Positions 13,859-27,000 of a stretch of 64,000 nucleotides of DNA are shown piece by piece (the first letter of the stretch is position 1; every line of letters begins with the position of its first letter). This DNA is from Liolophura sinensis (lineage: Eukaryota > Mollusca > Polyplacophora > Chitonida > Chitonidae), in the NCBI RefSeq assembly GCF_032854445.1, contig NC_088302.1:22021788-22085787 (forward strand). Direction: 5' to 3'. The notes below the pieces were generated by a model. That model was not told where the DNA came from, did not search any database, and was given only the letters and a program-made list of their open reading frames with translations. The translations under genes were made by a program, and so were the position numbers.

Positions 13859-14704
13859 ATGTACTTAACAGCTGGAATCATGTCTAGCCTGTGTTCAGGA
13901 TTTCTAATAATCCAGTTGCCAATCCAATCGAAGTTCTTATATTCCTCACTATGTACGCCTTTGTTCACCAGGTTAGACATGTATACACATGTCCTTTGAC
14001 GCGCTCTTAGAGCGTGATTTGATACCGATTTGGTGTCTAAAGCAACACAAACCCCTGCGCGACATAGGAATAGTTATGCAGAAAATGTATACAACGTGTG
14101 TGCCGCAATAAAACAAAATCTAGTGAACTTTATTCACATTTATCGACAATTTCCCATAGAAAAGCCGTTCAAGTGTACGGGTCATTGAGTGAGCAGTAAA
14201 GCTGAGCTACATGGAATGAAATACTTAACATCAATGTATATCACACGGTCTCACACCCTTTTTTCAATGCTGCATGCAGGATATGCTGATACTAGCGTAC
14301 ACATGTACATGTACATAGAAACAAAAACACTGTACGTCAACTCTGTGATTTAACGCACAAAAGACCAAATTCGTATAAAACCAACGAAAAAATTAAATGA
14401 ATATTTAATCACAGTCGATACATAAAGATGATCATTACAGAGTCTTATCCGCGATAAGGTATAACCTGGATTTTGCCTTAGATAAGCTGGACTGGAATGT
14501 TGGCTTAATCCTTCCTTAGTTGTGATCCTCCATACTGATATAATTAAACTATCTTTCAAATAATCAATATGTAGTTTTACAAGAAAATAGGGTTTAAAAC
14601 AGATAATCATTATCAGTGCCATTTTTTTCTTCCAGGCCCGGATCAGCTTTTCGTTGTCTAAGGAATTTGATATCAGCAATAGCGTTTTCTTACATGTAGG
14701 CCTG

Positions 14705-14775
14705 ATTTCCACCCACCACAATGTTGGCCGCCGTTGTATAAGTTAAATATCCCTTAGTACGGCGTAAAACACCAA

Positions 14776-14826
<51 letters not shown>

Positions 14827-14828
14827 AT
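14705..14828 (+). mobile_element. SINE family A, 3' part with long (AAAT)n tail
   Basis: Has ACCCACCACAATGTTGGCCG and the tail GTACGGCGTAAAACACCAAT, followed by about 50 bp of AAAT repeats. Confidence 0.85.
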
Positions 14829-14919
14829 TAATTGAGTTTCTCGTTTTTAGGGTGAGTTTCTCGGGTAGATTAAACAACTGACTTTGTCCTTTGGCTAACA
14901 TGTTACCGCAGCATTAAAA

Positions 14920-15103
14920 CCCAGGAGCTCCTTACCAATGAGATCGTTAGGAGTTGGAGTCCAGCTCATGCTGGTTTCCTCTCCGGTCCTATACGTGACA
15001 AGGTTCAGCAGCCTGTCAGGTTTCCTCCCACCATAATGCTGGCCGCCGACGCTTAAGTGAAATATTCTTGAGTACGGCGTAAAATATCAATAGAATAAAT
15101 AAA
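14920..15103 (+). mobile_element. SINE family A, 5'-truncated
   Basis: Runs from CCCAGGAGCTCC of the head to the AATAAATAAA tail, with CCACCATAATGCTGGCCGCC in the body. Confidence 0.85.
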
Positions 15104-15539
15104 CAACTCCATATTTATGTAGGCTACCTTATTCACAAATAAGTTTTATATTAACTACAAAGACGTACTCAGACTGGTCAGTTACTGACGTCGCTTTGGG
15201 ACAGCCATAATCTCAAGTAAAACTTTGGAATGACAGTCCAGATTTTTCCAAATATACCGAAGCCAGTCATATTGTTTTAAACAAGTGAGTACAGAACCAA
15301 ACAAATTTGTGATTTTCAGCAAATCTCACTCAGATTGTTCCTGTTTATATAGGGTGACGTCAGCCCCGCATTTGAAGACGATAGGGGCGACTAAGAGATG
15401 GTTTGGAAAATTAAATAAGTTTTAGGTAATCCAAACTAATTTTTTTTCTCTTTTCTTGTTACATGACAAATACAGGATAAGAAGGCGGAACTTTTTTTTA
15501 CTTCTAAACTATTCAGCTCGATTTTTCTGAAACCATAAT
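15104..15539. other. no gene seen
   Basis: Nothing recognisable between the SINE and the minisatellite. Confidence 0.5.
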
Positions 15540-16925
15540 TTAAGGTGTAAGATGTGTGATGCAGAACGTGTAAGCTTGTGTAATCTGTTGAGGGTGAAGG
15601 TTGTAAGATGTAAGACGTGTTATGCAGAGCATGTAAGCCTGTGTAGTCTGTTGACAGTGAAGATGGCAAGATGTGTAAGATATGTGATGCAGAACATGTA
15701 TTTGTTCTGTAGTGTGTTGACGATGGCGGTTGTATTTAACGGTGTAATGTGATGCATAACACATAAAACTTGAGTGGCCTGTAGACAGTGAGGGTTGTTA
15801 TGTGCTAGATGTGTGATGTAGAGCATATACGCTTGTGTAGTCTGTTATTGATAAAGGTTGTAAGTGTAAAGCATGTGCTGCAAAGAATGTAAGCTGGTGT
15901 AGTCTGTTGACTGTGACGCTTGCAAGGCCTAAGACGTGTGATGCAGAGCATTTAAGTTTGTGTAGCCAGTTAACGGTGACGATTGCAAGGTGTGAGACGT
16001 GTGATGCAGAACATGTAAGCTTGTGTAGTCTGTTGACGGTGACGGTCGTAAGGTGTAAGACGTGTGATGTAGAAAATATTAGCTGGTTTAATCTGTTGAC
16101 GGTGAAGGTTGTAAGCTGTAAGGCATGTACTGACAGAGAATGTAAGCTGGTGTAGTCTGTTGACGGTGACGTTTGTAAATTGTAAGACGTGTTATGCAGA
16201 GTATGGAAGCTTGTGTAGTCTGTTGATGCTCACAGTTGTAAGGCTTAAGACGTGTTCAGCATGTAAGCTGGTGTAGTCCGTTGACTGTGACGGTTGTAAG
16301 GTGTAGTACGTGTGATGCATAGCTTGTAAGCTTGTTTAGTCTGTTGACGGTGAAGGTTATATGGCGTAAGACGTGTGATGTAGAGCATGTGTGCCTGTGT
16401 AGTCTGTTGACGATGACGGTTGTAAGATGTAAGACGTGTGATGCGGAGCATGTAAGCTTGTGTAGTCCGTTCAGGGTGAGGATTGCAAGGTGTAAGACGT
16501 GTGATGCAGAGCATGTACTCTTGTGTAGTATGTTGTCGATGAAGGTTGTAAGGTGTAAGACGTGTGATGCAGAGCATGTAAAGTTGTGTAGTCTGTTGTC
16601 GATGGCGGTTGTAAGATGTAAGACGTGTGATGCAAAGCATGTAAAGTTGTGTCGTATGTTGTCGATAAAGGTTGTAAGGTGTAAGACGTGTGATGCAGAG
16701 AATGTAGACTTGTGTAGTCTGTTGTCGATAAAGATTGTAAGGTGTAAGACGTGTGATGCAGAGAATGTAAGCTTGTGTAGTCTGTTGTCGATAAAGGTTG
16801 TAAGTTGTAAGACTTGTGTAGTCTGTTGACGATGAAGATGGCAAGGTGTAAGATATGTGATGCAGAGCCTGTAAACTTGAATAATCTGTTGACTTAAAGG
16901 TCACAGTGCAGAACAAGTAAGCTTG
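15540..16925. repeat. 63-bp minisatellite array (about 20 units)
   Basis: Unit typified by GTAAGACGTGTGATGCAGAG then CATGTAAGCTTGTGTAGTCTG and TTGACGGTGACGGTT. Spacing is exactly 63 bp in the right half (CGTGTGATGC at 16561, 16624, 16687, 16750) and less regular on the left. Because 63 is a multiple of three, long frames stay open on both strands (165 and 223 codons). They are consequences of the repeat. Confidence 0.95.
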
Positions 16926-19247
16926 TAGTATGCTGATTAGTTGTTTTCACTGCTGGAGGGAAAGGTGTGGGTGCCAGACGTGGGATAAGAAAACGTAAGC
17001 TTGTATGATCTCTTCAACGTTGAGGTTGTAAGATGTAACACCTTTGATGCAAAAACACGTAAGCTTGTACGGTCTGTTCGTAAGCTGCTAGTGTGGGCCC
17101 AGTTGTTCGACAGTGTATTAGCCAATTGGTGTTGAGTTATATTTTATATTTAAATTTTTAACCAAACTTAGCAGCCAATGCATTCTCCAAAGTTAAAGTA
17201 CAACAGCAGCGGTTTTGATTCATATTTATTATGATTTTACCTAATTTTTTTTAGGCTTGGTATAAAATTGAAGACTTGGCTTAAACCTAAATCTGGTATT
17301 AAGTCTTAAAGCAGTTTTGAACAACTGGGCCCAGTTTACGGAGAAAATAGACACGTAAGCCCGTGATAAGATGGCGAAGGCTGAAGCGACATGCTAACGT
17401 ACGTGTATGGAAATGTGTTCCATTCACAAAGAAAGTTAAAGAGATAAGCGAGCAATGCTGAAAACATAATCTTGTGGTCGGTTTGGGGAATTTATTCACG
17501 GAGAAACGACGAGTGATGGAAAGGGCGTTAGCTTGTAGGAGCTTTTAACCTATGGACTATAACTTATCGCGAAAGAGTGGGCTGAATTCAGGTGGGCGAT
17601 GCAGAATGTGTAAGCTTGTATACAACGAACGCGCTGAACATGCGCATCTGTACTCTGCTATATAGACTCCGGGTAAATGTAACACCTTAAACGGAAAGTC
17701 GTGTGAGGACAAGGTGATCACTTAGGAAGTAATAATCGTTAATCACACCAGATAACATGACTATAGTATCCCACAACAGACTTGCGCATTATTAACGAAG
17801 AAGTTGTTACGACCATGCACGAAAAATGCACAAGGTGCTATGCATCACTTTAAAGCGACACACTTTCTATATTGGAGGTTATTCATTAATATGTATTACG
17901 CCACTTAAAATGCAGTGTTATCGCCAATTTTTTTAGCTGTGTTCCGTGCAACAGCTTTTAGGCGGTAGCGAATGGGCGGAAATGCACATTTGAAGCAAAC
18001 AAATGGTTTGAGCCAAATAAAGAAAGTACAGGTAAATAATTAACTTCGATCAATCCTTCGATTTTTAAAAGCATTGGATTAAAAAACTGCCTAACAGGGA
18101 ATAAGATGAAAATGCAACGAAAGGAACGTTTAATACTTACCAGGGAATGAAAATCTCTCTATATTAGGTGATCTGAACACATGGAAAGCCTCAGACGTCT
18201 GTATCTAGAACAAAACCCTGTTTGTTCCATCCACATACACGGACATTTCTATTCAATGTATCACTCCGTAAAAAGAAATGCAAATTTTGGGCAGCAGGAG
18301 TGTTCCAACGCCACAGAATACAATTAACCTAAGTAACACATAGGGACTTGCACCACGTCTGTATAATCACGCTAGTCCCAAGACAATTGCTACCGATATC
18401 CAATTTTTTCCCGTCTGATGCCGAATCTAAGAGACACGTTGGGCTCTATGCATCACTATGCCGTGCATTTCACTGCAACTTTATCGTACAGAAAAGTCAT
18501 GCGTGATTTTTCCTTTCATCAACAACGAGGTCATCGCACATCTTTGATCTGCTATTTCACTGTTGCAAGGACAATTGGACGAATATAGTCTTCAGCCGTT
18601 GTATGTGTGTGTATATGTGCGTATACGCTCTAGAAGCTCTGTGCTTTATAGATTCTTTCAAACGTGGGCTGACGCCTGTTCTGATCTTGTTGACCATACC
18701 ACGATGTCGATATGCTGTTGAAAAATCACAAGAGCGAGCTGCAGGATGTGTGACAACAGATGTTACGTCCTAAGTACCTGAATACGCCATGTTTTTATGC
18801 ACAGCCCAAAACTACAGCATTAAAATTTCCCCAGGGCCATAACACATTTATACCGGCATCATGTATAGCCCTGTGTTCTACTCACCATGGAAACTGCGTC
18901 TTATCAGCGACTGGAAAGCCCTCACAATACGAAAGACAAAATTGCATTAGCATGTTTTGAAGACAAGAGCTTGAAGATCGATCACTGGAGTTTGTTAATG
19001 TAAGAGGTATTTCAGAAGAATAAGGGTAGAGTAAGACTCTTACGAGTCTTACTCTGTGGGGTGTGGAAGGGCTCGGGGGAAAGGTGGATTTGTTCTAGCG
19101 TGTAGGATAGCAGTTTGAAAGCCGAATTACAGCCTAGAGAGTCAAAATTCCCATGTAGCCGTTATTCTTGGCTGTTTCAAGGAGACGGCTTTGTCAAGAA
19201 CACTTCGGTTCAGAGGTGCTACTAGTCGGAACCATTCCTATGCCTGA
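16926..19247. other. decayed minisatellite edge, then no gene
   Basis: Isolated unit fragments (GTAAGCTTGTA) persist to about 17110 and again at 17612. The rest has no supported exon. A perfect 12-bp stem hairpin lies at 19028-19055. Confidence 0.5.
19028..19055. repeat. perfect inverted repeat, 12-bp stem and 4-base loop
   Basis: AGAGTAAGACTC, loop TTAC, GAGTCTTACTCT. No associated gene is recognised. Confidence 0.85.
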
Positions 19248-19500
19248 TTTATTTGATTTGATTTATTTGATTGGTGTTTTACGCTGTACTCAAAAATATT
19301 TCATTTATACGACGGCGGCCAGCATTATGGTGGGAGGAAACTGGCGGAAACCCACCACCATCCGCAGATTGCTGTCAGACCTTCCCACTTAGAGCAGGAA
19401 AGGAATTCGGCAGCATGAGCTGGACTCGAACTCACTGCGACCGCATTGCTGAGAGGCTCCTCAGTCATTACGCTGCACTAGCGTGCTAACCAACCGAGAT
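19248..19500 (-). mobile_element. SINE family A, near full length
   Basis: Tail TTTATTTGATTGGTGTTTTA through ACGGCGGCCAGCATTATGG to the tRNA-like head near 19480-19500 (read on the minus strand). Confidence 0.88.
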
Positions 19501-20327
19501 ACATGCTAACCAACTGAGGTACATGCCTGACGATTGACAGTAATTTTCTCCTGACACAATTACGCGAGAAGGTGCGAATCCGTTAATGGGATCAATGATT
19601 TTGGATCCAGTCTGACACAATCACAATTACCCTCAAGATTATTGTAATTAGGCCATGAATTGCCATCAGCAATTAACACTTCAGGCTGACACTAGATTAT
19701 CCGTGTTCGAACGATATATCTACATGCATTTGGCCTAGTACCAGTAATCTAATCGGTTGTCCTGAAGATTCATGGAAGTGCAATTCAACTTTATAACCTT
19801 GGGGATGTTAACATGTAAGCATGATAAATGGTTTAGCCGTTTACCCATTTAATCACGCCCCATGGCTCATCGGGTTACATGTTCACATCGTCATGCTTAA
19901 AGAAGCTATTCCTTAGGTTTTTGGCAAAAAAAAAATCCATCAGCATACATCTAATCGAAGTTTTCGTATTATTTCAGAATAGCTCGAATAATTACCTTTC
20001 ACAAAATATCACCCTCGTCTGCGCATGCGTTAACGTCCAAAATCGGTAGGAAAGTCAGTTTATATCTTTTTCGAACTTTGGAACATAAATAATACAGACA
20101 CGGGTATCATATCTACTGAAAGGCAATAATTTGAGCTATTCTTGATAAATGCAGAAAATCTGATCAGCGAATATGGATTTTTTGTCAAAAATCTACCTGT
20201 ATAGCCTCTTCAATGAACATACATAAAGCAGACTGTGAAACATTTTCCAGAAAAATGGGATCTCTTATTTTTTTTTCAGATTTTTTTTTAGAAAAACTGA
20301 AGCATTGGATTCTCTGATGGCCCTTTC
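19501..20327. other. no gene seen
   Basis: Nothing recognisable. Confidence 0.5.
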
Positions 20328-20490
20328 TGACCATATCGTGAGCGGTGACGGGAATTTTCTCACTTAACACGCACTCTTGAGCAGTTACGGGGTGTTTCCC
20401 ACTTAACACGCGCTCGTGAGCAGTGAAGGGGTGTTTCTCACTTAACACGCACTCGTGAGCGTTGACGGGATGTTTCCCACCTTACACGCA
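20328..20490. repeat. 39-bp tandem repeat, about 4 copies
   Basis: CACTTAACACGC recurs at 20361, 20400 and 20439, with a diverged copy at 20478. Units carry a GTGAGCAGTGAAGGGGTGTT-like core. Confidence 0.9.
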
Positions 20491-22312
20491 CGGATTTCTG
20501 CATTGAGGATGCATATACAGGACAGGTTTTAATGGTGTTTCACCTAAAATATGCTTCATTTTAGTGTTATTTTTGCCTTTAATATTTTAGACGGATTGCC
20601 GGGTAACTCATTAGGAGGCGGAATGCTTTTCTCTCGCCGAAATCTTTTCAACAGCAGCGTGACTCAATGCACGAAATAAATAAAGGAAAAAACCATGCAC
20701 GTGATAATACTAAGGGCCCTCGTACATGAATACCTGTGACATTCGGTGAGAAAGTCTGAGTCTTTGTTGCGTGAAAAGACCTTCAAATCATCTGTAGAAA
20801 GGTAGGCTAGACTACCGTTTTCTTCCAGTTTTGAAGTAAAAGGCTAATTACGATTGATTTTTAATCTTCTCACCTTTAGTTATGCATGCTTAGTGTTCTC
20901 TAAACAAAGTCTACAAAGGGCGACGTGTATACAGGCATTTTTGTGGAAACCTTCTGTATTTGGATAAGAAATAGTGCGCTAGAAGTTCACATCATTCTAT
21001 ACTTCGAAAGGATATTGTTCAAATAAAGCCTGGTTTCTCCAACTTACAGTGTGGGTGTTCATATAATAATATTCATATTGTACGGTAGTGGTACGTGTGT
21101 ATGCTAATCAACTACCGGTTTATACAAGTGGTGAGCTGCTGGTCATTCACCGTTCAGAAATGCCAAGCAATATATATTAATCCGTCAAAAAGGGTCATCA
21201 CGTTATCTCAGCTGTGTATGCTTTTCAACAGCATATCGACTGATCATCCTGAATCAAGGTTTTGAGGATTTAATATCCACAGCAAATCCTTTTCAAGCAT
21301 TATGTGGTGTTTTGGCGAGTTACGATCGACATACGTGTATAGGGTCAAGCGAAGCGAGATTTTCGCCACATCGTGCAAAGGCTGCATGCATAGCGGATTT
21401 GATGTCAGCGCGTGGGTAAATTGACAGCAATACATTCACCTGTAAATCAGTGCAAGCTCTTCATTACTTAAAGATCCACAATTCCTCCATTACAAGCTTT
21501 GAACCCGATAGATATTAAGGTTTGTAATTACTTAATTAAATGGTAGGCTAGATTCCTGTTAAAGAAAGCTGAACGCATTTTCATTAATGTCTTTCTATCT
21601 TGTAAGGCCTTTGATGACGGAAACCTTACCCTGCTCTAAACCTGAGTGTTAGAGGCCATCATTTCTCCGGCTAGATTTTAAGTCCGAGTCATCTCTGAAA
21701 TTCCACACAACACACACACGATATGCGATATCCCTTTCAATACACAGTCGGAAAGGGCCTTGGAGCTCGCTGCTCCATGGGCTACAATTTGTTGTGTGAT
21801 TATTCTCAATTCGATATCCGTTTGAAACGTGATTGTTGTAAACTATAGCTCTGGTGCAATTTGGTCGCAAGGAGGCAGAAAGTACTAAACTTCCAAGTCT
21901 GAAATTAAAAAAAAAAACTGGATACCCAAGATGGTTATATAAATCCTCTGAAATTACACCAGATTATGTAAATTCTATGGCATGTAATTACGCTATTGAT
22001 TCCAGGCTAGTTTCCGCTTCCACGTTGCCATAAGCTGCTGGTATATCCCACTGGTGATTTGTGCGAGGAGCTAACTGAATTAGTGTCTGGTGTTATCGCA
22101 CATATCCCCTACTATAGACTCAAACGTATCTTTTTTTCTTGTCTGCATGTACAATTACCGCTTTGTGTTACACTCATAACACATTTGTTTCAGCCCCATT
22201 GCTTTGGGACTCTTGTGGCCGCTCGCGCAGTCTAACGTTCGCAGAAGGCCGCTTGTCTTCCACCATTATAATGTGCATATATGAGTTAGGCAGTAACTTC
22301 CCACAGGTTGGT
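20491..22312. other. no gene seen
   Basis: Nothing recognisable. Confidence 0.5.
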
Positions 22313-22420
22313 GGTTTTCCCCTGGCATTTCCTTTTCCTCGACCCATAATGCTTCTCCGCCACGCATCGTATAAGGTTGTTATAAAAGTTGTTTGACTAT
22401 GGCGTTAAACAATGTTTATC
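22313..22420 (+). mobile_element. SINE family A, very diverged fragment
   Basis: Weak match to the body (CCCATAATGCTTCTCCGCCA) and tail (GGCGTTAAACAATG). Confidence 0.4.
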
Positions 22421-22505
22421 TCTATGTATGTATGTATGTATGTATGTATGTGTGGATGTATGTAAGTATGTACGAAAGTGCGTGCCCGCGTGCGTGTGTA
22501 TGTAT
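22421..22505. repeat. (TATG)n microsatellite
   Basis: Imperfect TATG repeats, purest at 22425-22450. Confidence 0.85.
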
Positions 22506-22524
22506 GTCTGCTTGGTTTGACGTG

Positions 22525-22925
22525 TTTAACTTTTTTTTGTCACATGACGACGAGAATGTCGTCATTCGGTGTATGTATATATACTGTTTTCTTGTGGCAG
22601 AGCGTGTTCGTATCGCGCAAGAGCTGCCTCCACTAAAATATCACGATGAAGGCATCAGACATGACACCTCACCCCGACACATTATATACTAACACCAAAC
22701 TTGCTCAATCCTTGCAGCACACATGAGAAGGTCTACCAGCAACCTGTGAATGATCGTGGGTTTCCTGCCACAATAATGCTGGCCACTGTGGTATAAGTGA
22801 AATATTCTTGAGTACAACATAAGACACAAATCAAATAAATCAATCCTCGCAGTGATGCGTGCCAAGAGAGGCAGCAACAAGTACCATTTTAAAGTCTTTG
22901 GTATGACCAGACCAGGCATATATAT
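22525..22925 (-). mobile_element. SINE family C, interrupted by a SINE A insertion
   Basis: The two parts, 22525-22704 and 22853-22925, together resemble 31715-32055 (shared CAGACATGACACCYCASCC and CATTTTAAAGTCTTTGGTAT-type blocks). They are separated by the SINE A copy at 22718-22839. Orientation is inferred from the resemblance of the GACGACGA block to family B. Confidence 0.65.
22718..22839 (+). mobile_element. SINE family A, 5'-truncated, nested, with target-site duplication
   Basis: Body CCACAATAATGCTGGCCACT and tail AGTACAACATAAGACACAAA. Flanked by TCAATCCTTGCAG (22705-22717) and TCAATCCTCGCAG (22840-22852), a 13-bp duplication with one mismatch. Confidence 0.9.
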
Positions 22926-23930
22926 TGGGTGGGCATAAAAAATGGGCCGTACTTTGATGCTGCATTGCTCCATTATGCATTGCTCAAACCCTTTCAAACT
23001 TTAGACATTCAAATGGCATAATTTTGTTAATATACTGACAAATTTTCAAGGTCATAGCTTAAGGTTTTTGTACACACAGTTAAAATGAAAACAATGCCTC
23101 AAAAGGGTTCCGGTGATCCACATTGCATCACCTGTCAGGTGTCATGAGTAAAGCGCGCTGCACCTGTGTGACACGTGTCAATTAAGTGTTGTCTGGAAAA
23201 ATTGTCTGGCTCTAGTGTCAAAGAAACCCTTCTGCCAGATAGGCACAGGTTTTGCTCAATCGAAATGGTTTTTCCTGCGGCGGACAAGGAATTGATCACC
23301 TTTTCAAGTAAAACAAGGCAGAATATCATTTTGAAATGTCCGGAACTTTTGTTTTTGATTTTGGTCCCATGAATAGAAATCTTAAAGGCTGAAATTGAAA
23401 TCTGATCCGTTGACTTAGGACATAATGGCTTTTGAGTGTGTTAATTTTTAGAAGCTGACGTAAGAGGGTTTCGGAGATACGGAGTGTCAAAATACAGCCC
23501 ATTTTTTTTATACCCACCCGATATATGCTATAAATACTGATAATTCCTGTGGGAATGGAGATAAAACTATCGACCGGCAAAGAAAGGTAAGAGCATTAGA
23601 TCCATTAGTCTCACATTTCATTCCCCGAATATCTAAATTAACCAACTACAATAAACAAGATACAAGTTCACACAGAAAAACGCCAATATAAATTACAACA
23701 AAAACCACAAAACATAATCCATGATAAAATGTCAGCATATATATTTTGTTCTTACTTACACAGCACTTGTATTTATAAAATAATGAATGAATGGATTCCG
23801 GCCTTGAGAAGATCAAACAGATTGAGTCACGGTAGGTCTAAAATAGTTTTAGAGTCGCTGACAAGTTAGATGATCGTGTAAAAATCTCCCACAAATATCA
23901 CAGACAATGCCCCAACATATATTTGCAGCT
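22926..23930. other. no gene seen, 3' flank of VPS33B
   Basis: Would contain the VPS33B 3' UTR on the minus strand, but no boundary or AATAAA could be fixed. Confidence 0.45.
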
Positions 23931-24004
23931 TCACAGTTCTAGAAGACTCTCCAGCATGGTTTTGCCATTGATGAGCGATGTAGTGGCCACCAGAAATCTG
24001 TAAC
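23931..24004 (-). CDS. VPS33B: VPS33B exon 19 (stop codon)
   Basis: Encodes [20 protein letters not shown] then LLEL and TGA (23931-23933). I could not assign a clear AATAAA signal in the next few hundred bases. Confidence 0.95.
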
Positions 24005-27000
24005 CTGTCAAAGAAGAATGTGTCATAAACATATGGATATCAGTGACCGGATTCGTGAAACACTCCCGTAGTGCTTACGCGCAGGTAACTTACAGCCTTG
24101 GCAACAAGTTCTGTTGGCGTTACGTCGCCATGGCAGCCACCTGCTCGAAAGGCTATTATGTAAGACACCCGGAAGATAGAAACCACGTGATCGCACTAGC
24201 GTGGACTGGAACAAAATAATCAGCCTATGTCTAAGCATGGGGGAAAAACATACTCCTTTCAGCGCATGTTTCACTCCCTAGATCATTGCAGCCACTAAAA
24301 AATTTTGTACAGAAATCTTAAACAACGCCGAGGTCACTGGGGTCACGGTGATGAGGCATGAAAAGAAGTCACAAAACAATCCGTCTCAACCTTTGTTTCT
24401 AATAATATTCTCCTTATCTAAAGTACCTACAACATGATTCCAACCAACATGTGAAACAACTTTATTGCTGAATGCTGATTAAATAGTTCAGCGCGAGGAC
24501 ATTCATGACGTGGCTAAGCCTAATCAAGACTTCCTGCGTCACTCAGGCTCCAAAGGTCAAGCTTGTCTAGTGGTGGCAATTATGCTATAACATTAAGGGG
24601 GACATTTTTTTCTTGCCCACGCCGCCTGTTGTTCAGAAAATCATGTGGTCTCTAGCATCCGGGCTGTCTTACAGAATCGCAGCTTCTTGAATCCAGCTAC
24701 TCGAGATTTGAGTTATTCTCCTTGAAGACTCCAAAGCAGTAAAGATTTTCATATTTCTTGAGCTTTCCTAATGAATAGTCACATCCAAAAAGGAGCAAGT
24801 CTATGAAACAACGAGGGGGGAGTAATATAGAACCTCCCTGTAAACATACAGATGGACAGAACCTACCTCCAAGCCAAGCTTTCAGCCTTTACACAACCAC
24901 ACCTAGCCTACAACTGACGTTTACGGAGTAACTGATTTACATTAGGTCATATAGGTCTGAATTACAAATAACAGTTAAAAAAAAAAACAGGAGTAATATA
25001 AAGATATGTACATGATCTTGAGTCTATATATATTTTTAAGTACCTTTCTGTCTGCCAAGGAAACGAAGAGCAGCAATCTCGGAAAACGTACAGCCTCCCA
25101 GGAAGTACACCAGGACAACCCTGGAGGCTGAAGATTTAGTAGCTGGCATAGGACTTCCCTTACCTGGAGTAAGAACATGTCAGGTTTAAATGACGATGTA
25201 CATACATACAGCAATCTGATTTAAGCATGCACGCACCATCTGGTACGACTCTTTGTTTGCCACTGAATGCAAGGGAGGACATTAAAATAGGCTCCTATAA
25301 TCTCCGGGTATGATACAATAAATTTAGAAATATGTCTGCCAGTAAGCGGTGGACTTGGGCTACTACCAGACTCTGCCCGGTTTCATCCCACCATAATGCT
25401 GGCCGCTGTCATATAAGAAAAATATACTTGAATATGACATATACACCAATCAAATAAATCAATTTAGGAACAATACATGCAGAACATTTACAATCGGAAA
25501 TTTTTATACTTTTTATTTCTTTGTTTTTGAATTTTCAATACCCTGTTTTGCAACATTCAGCACAGAAAAAGTTGGCCTTACGTCTTTCATGAATGATACT
25601 ACGGTTCGCCTACAAATATTCTTTAAGACTGAGTTTGTTTATTGCAAGGTGTCAAAGTTTATTCACAGCTGTTTTATTTATTGATTAAACTGGTGATTAC
25701 AATATAGATGCAACATCTGCACATAGGAAAGTATATGTAAGCAAATATGTGTACTGATGAAATATGACCGGAAGACCGGACATGCCAACAAACCAGCAAA
25801 TTACACTTATCAACAATGGAGTACACCCTCCACCCCGGACATTTTCCATTTTCCCCTCCCCTCCGTACATTTTTCCCCCCTCTAGACATTTTCAATTCCT
25901 GGACATTCTCCCCTCCGGACAATTTCCCCTCCCTACATGTATATGTGAATACATCTGATAAAATCCTTTGTGGTCCGTCCTCTATTATTCCAAGTCAGAG
26001 TGGATCTTAATCATTAAAACATTTAAAAACATTTAACTGGAAAGTTTTGGCAAAAACGTGCAGCAGTTTTTTCCATGTCTGGCATTCAGTTCAATTAAAC
26101 CATCACTTTCGTTAGACGATCTGTCGATACAATGTAGGTCTTATAAGGGAAAAGGACAGTAGACAAGATAAACGGAAAGCTTACTCATGACAAATACATG
26201 TTTTATTATTTGCAACAACAGGCTGAGCACAAGTTTATTGTTTCTCATTTTCTCAGTGAAATACATTATAGTACATAGTTCATGTGTTACGGTCAGATTC
26301 ATATGATTCAGCTTCCTTTCATATGATGACACCCAGCATTAGTATGGGGAGTTCCACTTCGATTATCAACATAATATCTTTACCATATTTTAGACAACTA
26401 CCTGAATTTGGTGAATATATAAAAATAAAAAACCGACTGTTTGACCCCCTAACAGGCTACAGAGGCCTTAAAATCTTCACCATATGAAGACAAATACATG
26501 AATTTTGTGAATATGCAAAAAAAAAATTGCTTATTTTGACCCCCCGGGCTATTTATTACAAGACACCTCACTTGGAAGATCATATTTATATTTCCCACTG
26601 ATAATATATATATGTAGATATATTGGGAGGGGAAAATGTCCGGAGGGGAAAATGTCCAGGAGTGGAAACTATCCAGAGGGGGAAATGTCCTACATTCATA
26701 AACAATACCTATGTACCTCTTAAACACAGACCTGAACGCTGAAGCCCACACACTAGCAAAATACACCTATAAACAATACACATGTACCCCTTTACTTTAC
26801 ATCGTACACAAGAATATTTCACTTGTATGACGATAGCCAGCAGTATTATTATTATCATTACACTACTGGAAACAATGACCTTTCACCGTTTTGAATCATA
26901 CCCTGCTTCATAGATATTTCAAGATGAAAGCTGTTGATATGAGTAATAAATTGAATATTATATTGCACAGTGAGGGCTGACTCCCTGTGATGGGTAAAAA

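Noticed and set aside
16245-16916. 223-codon frame on the minus strand (and 165 codons on the plus strand at 16332-16829)
   Set aside because: Both are translations of the 63-bp minisatellite, whose period is a multiple of three. No start, splice or family evidence.
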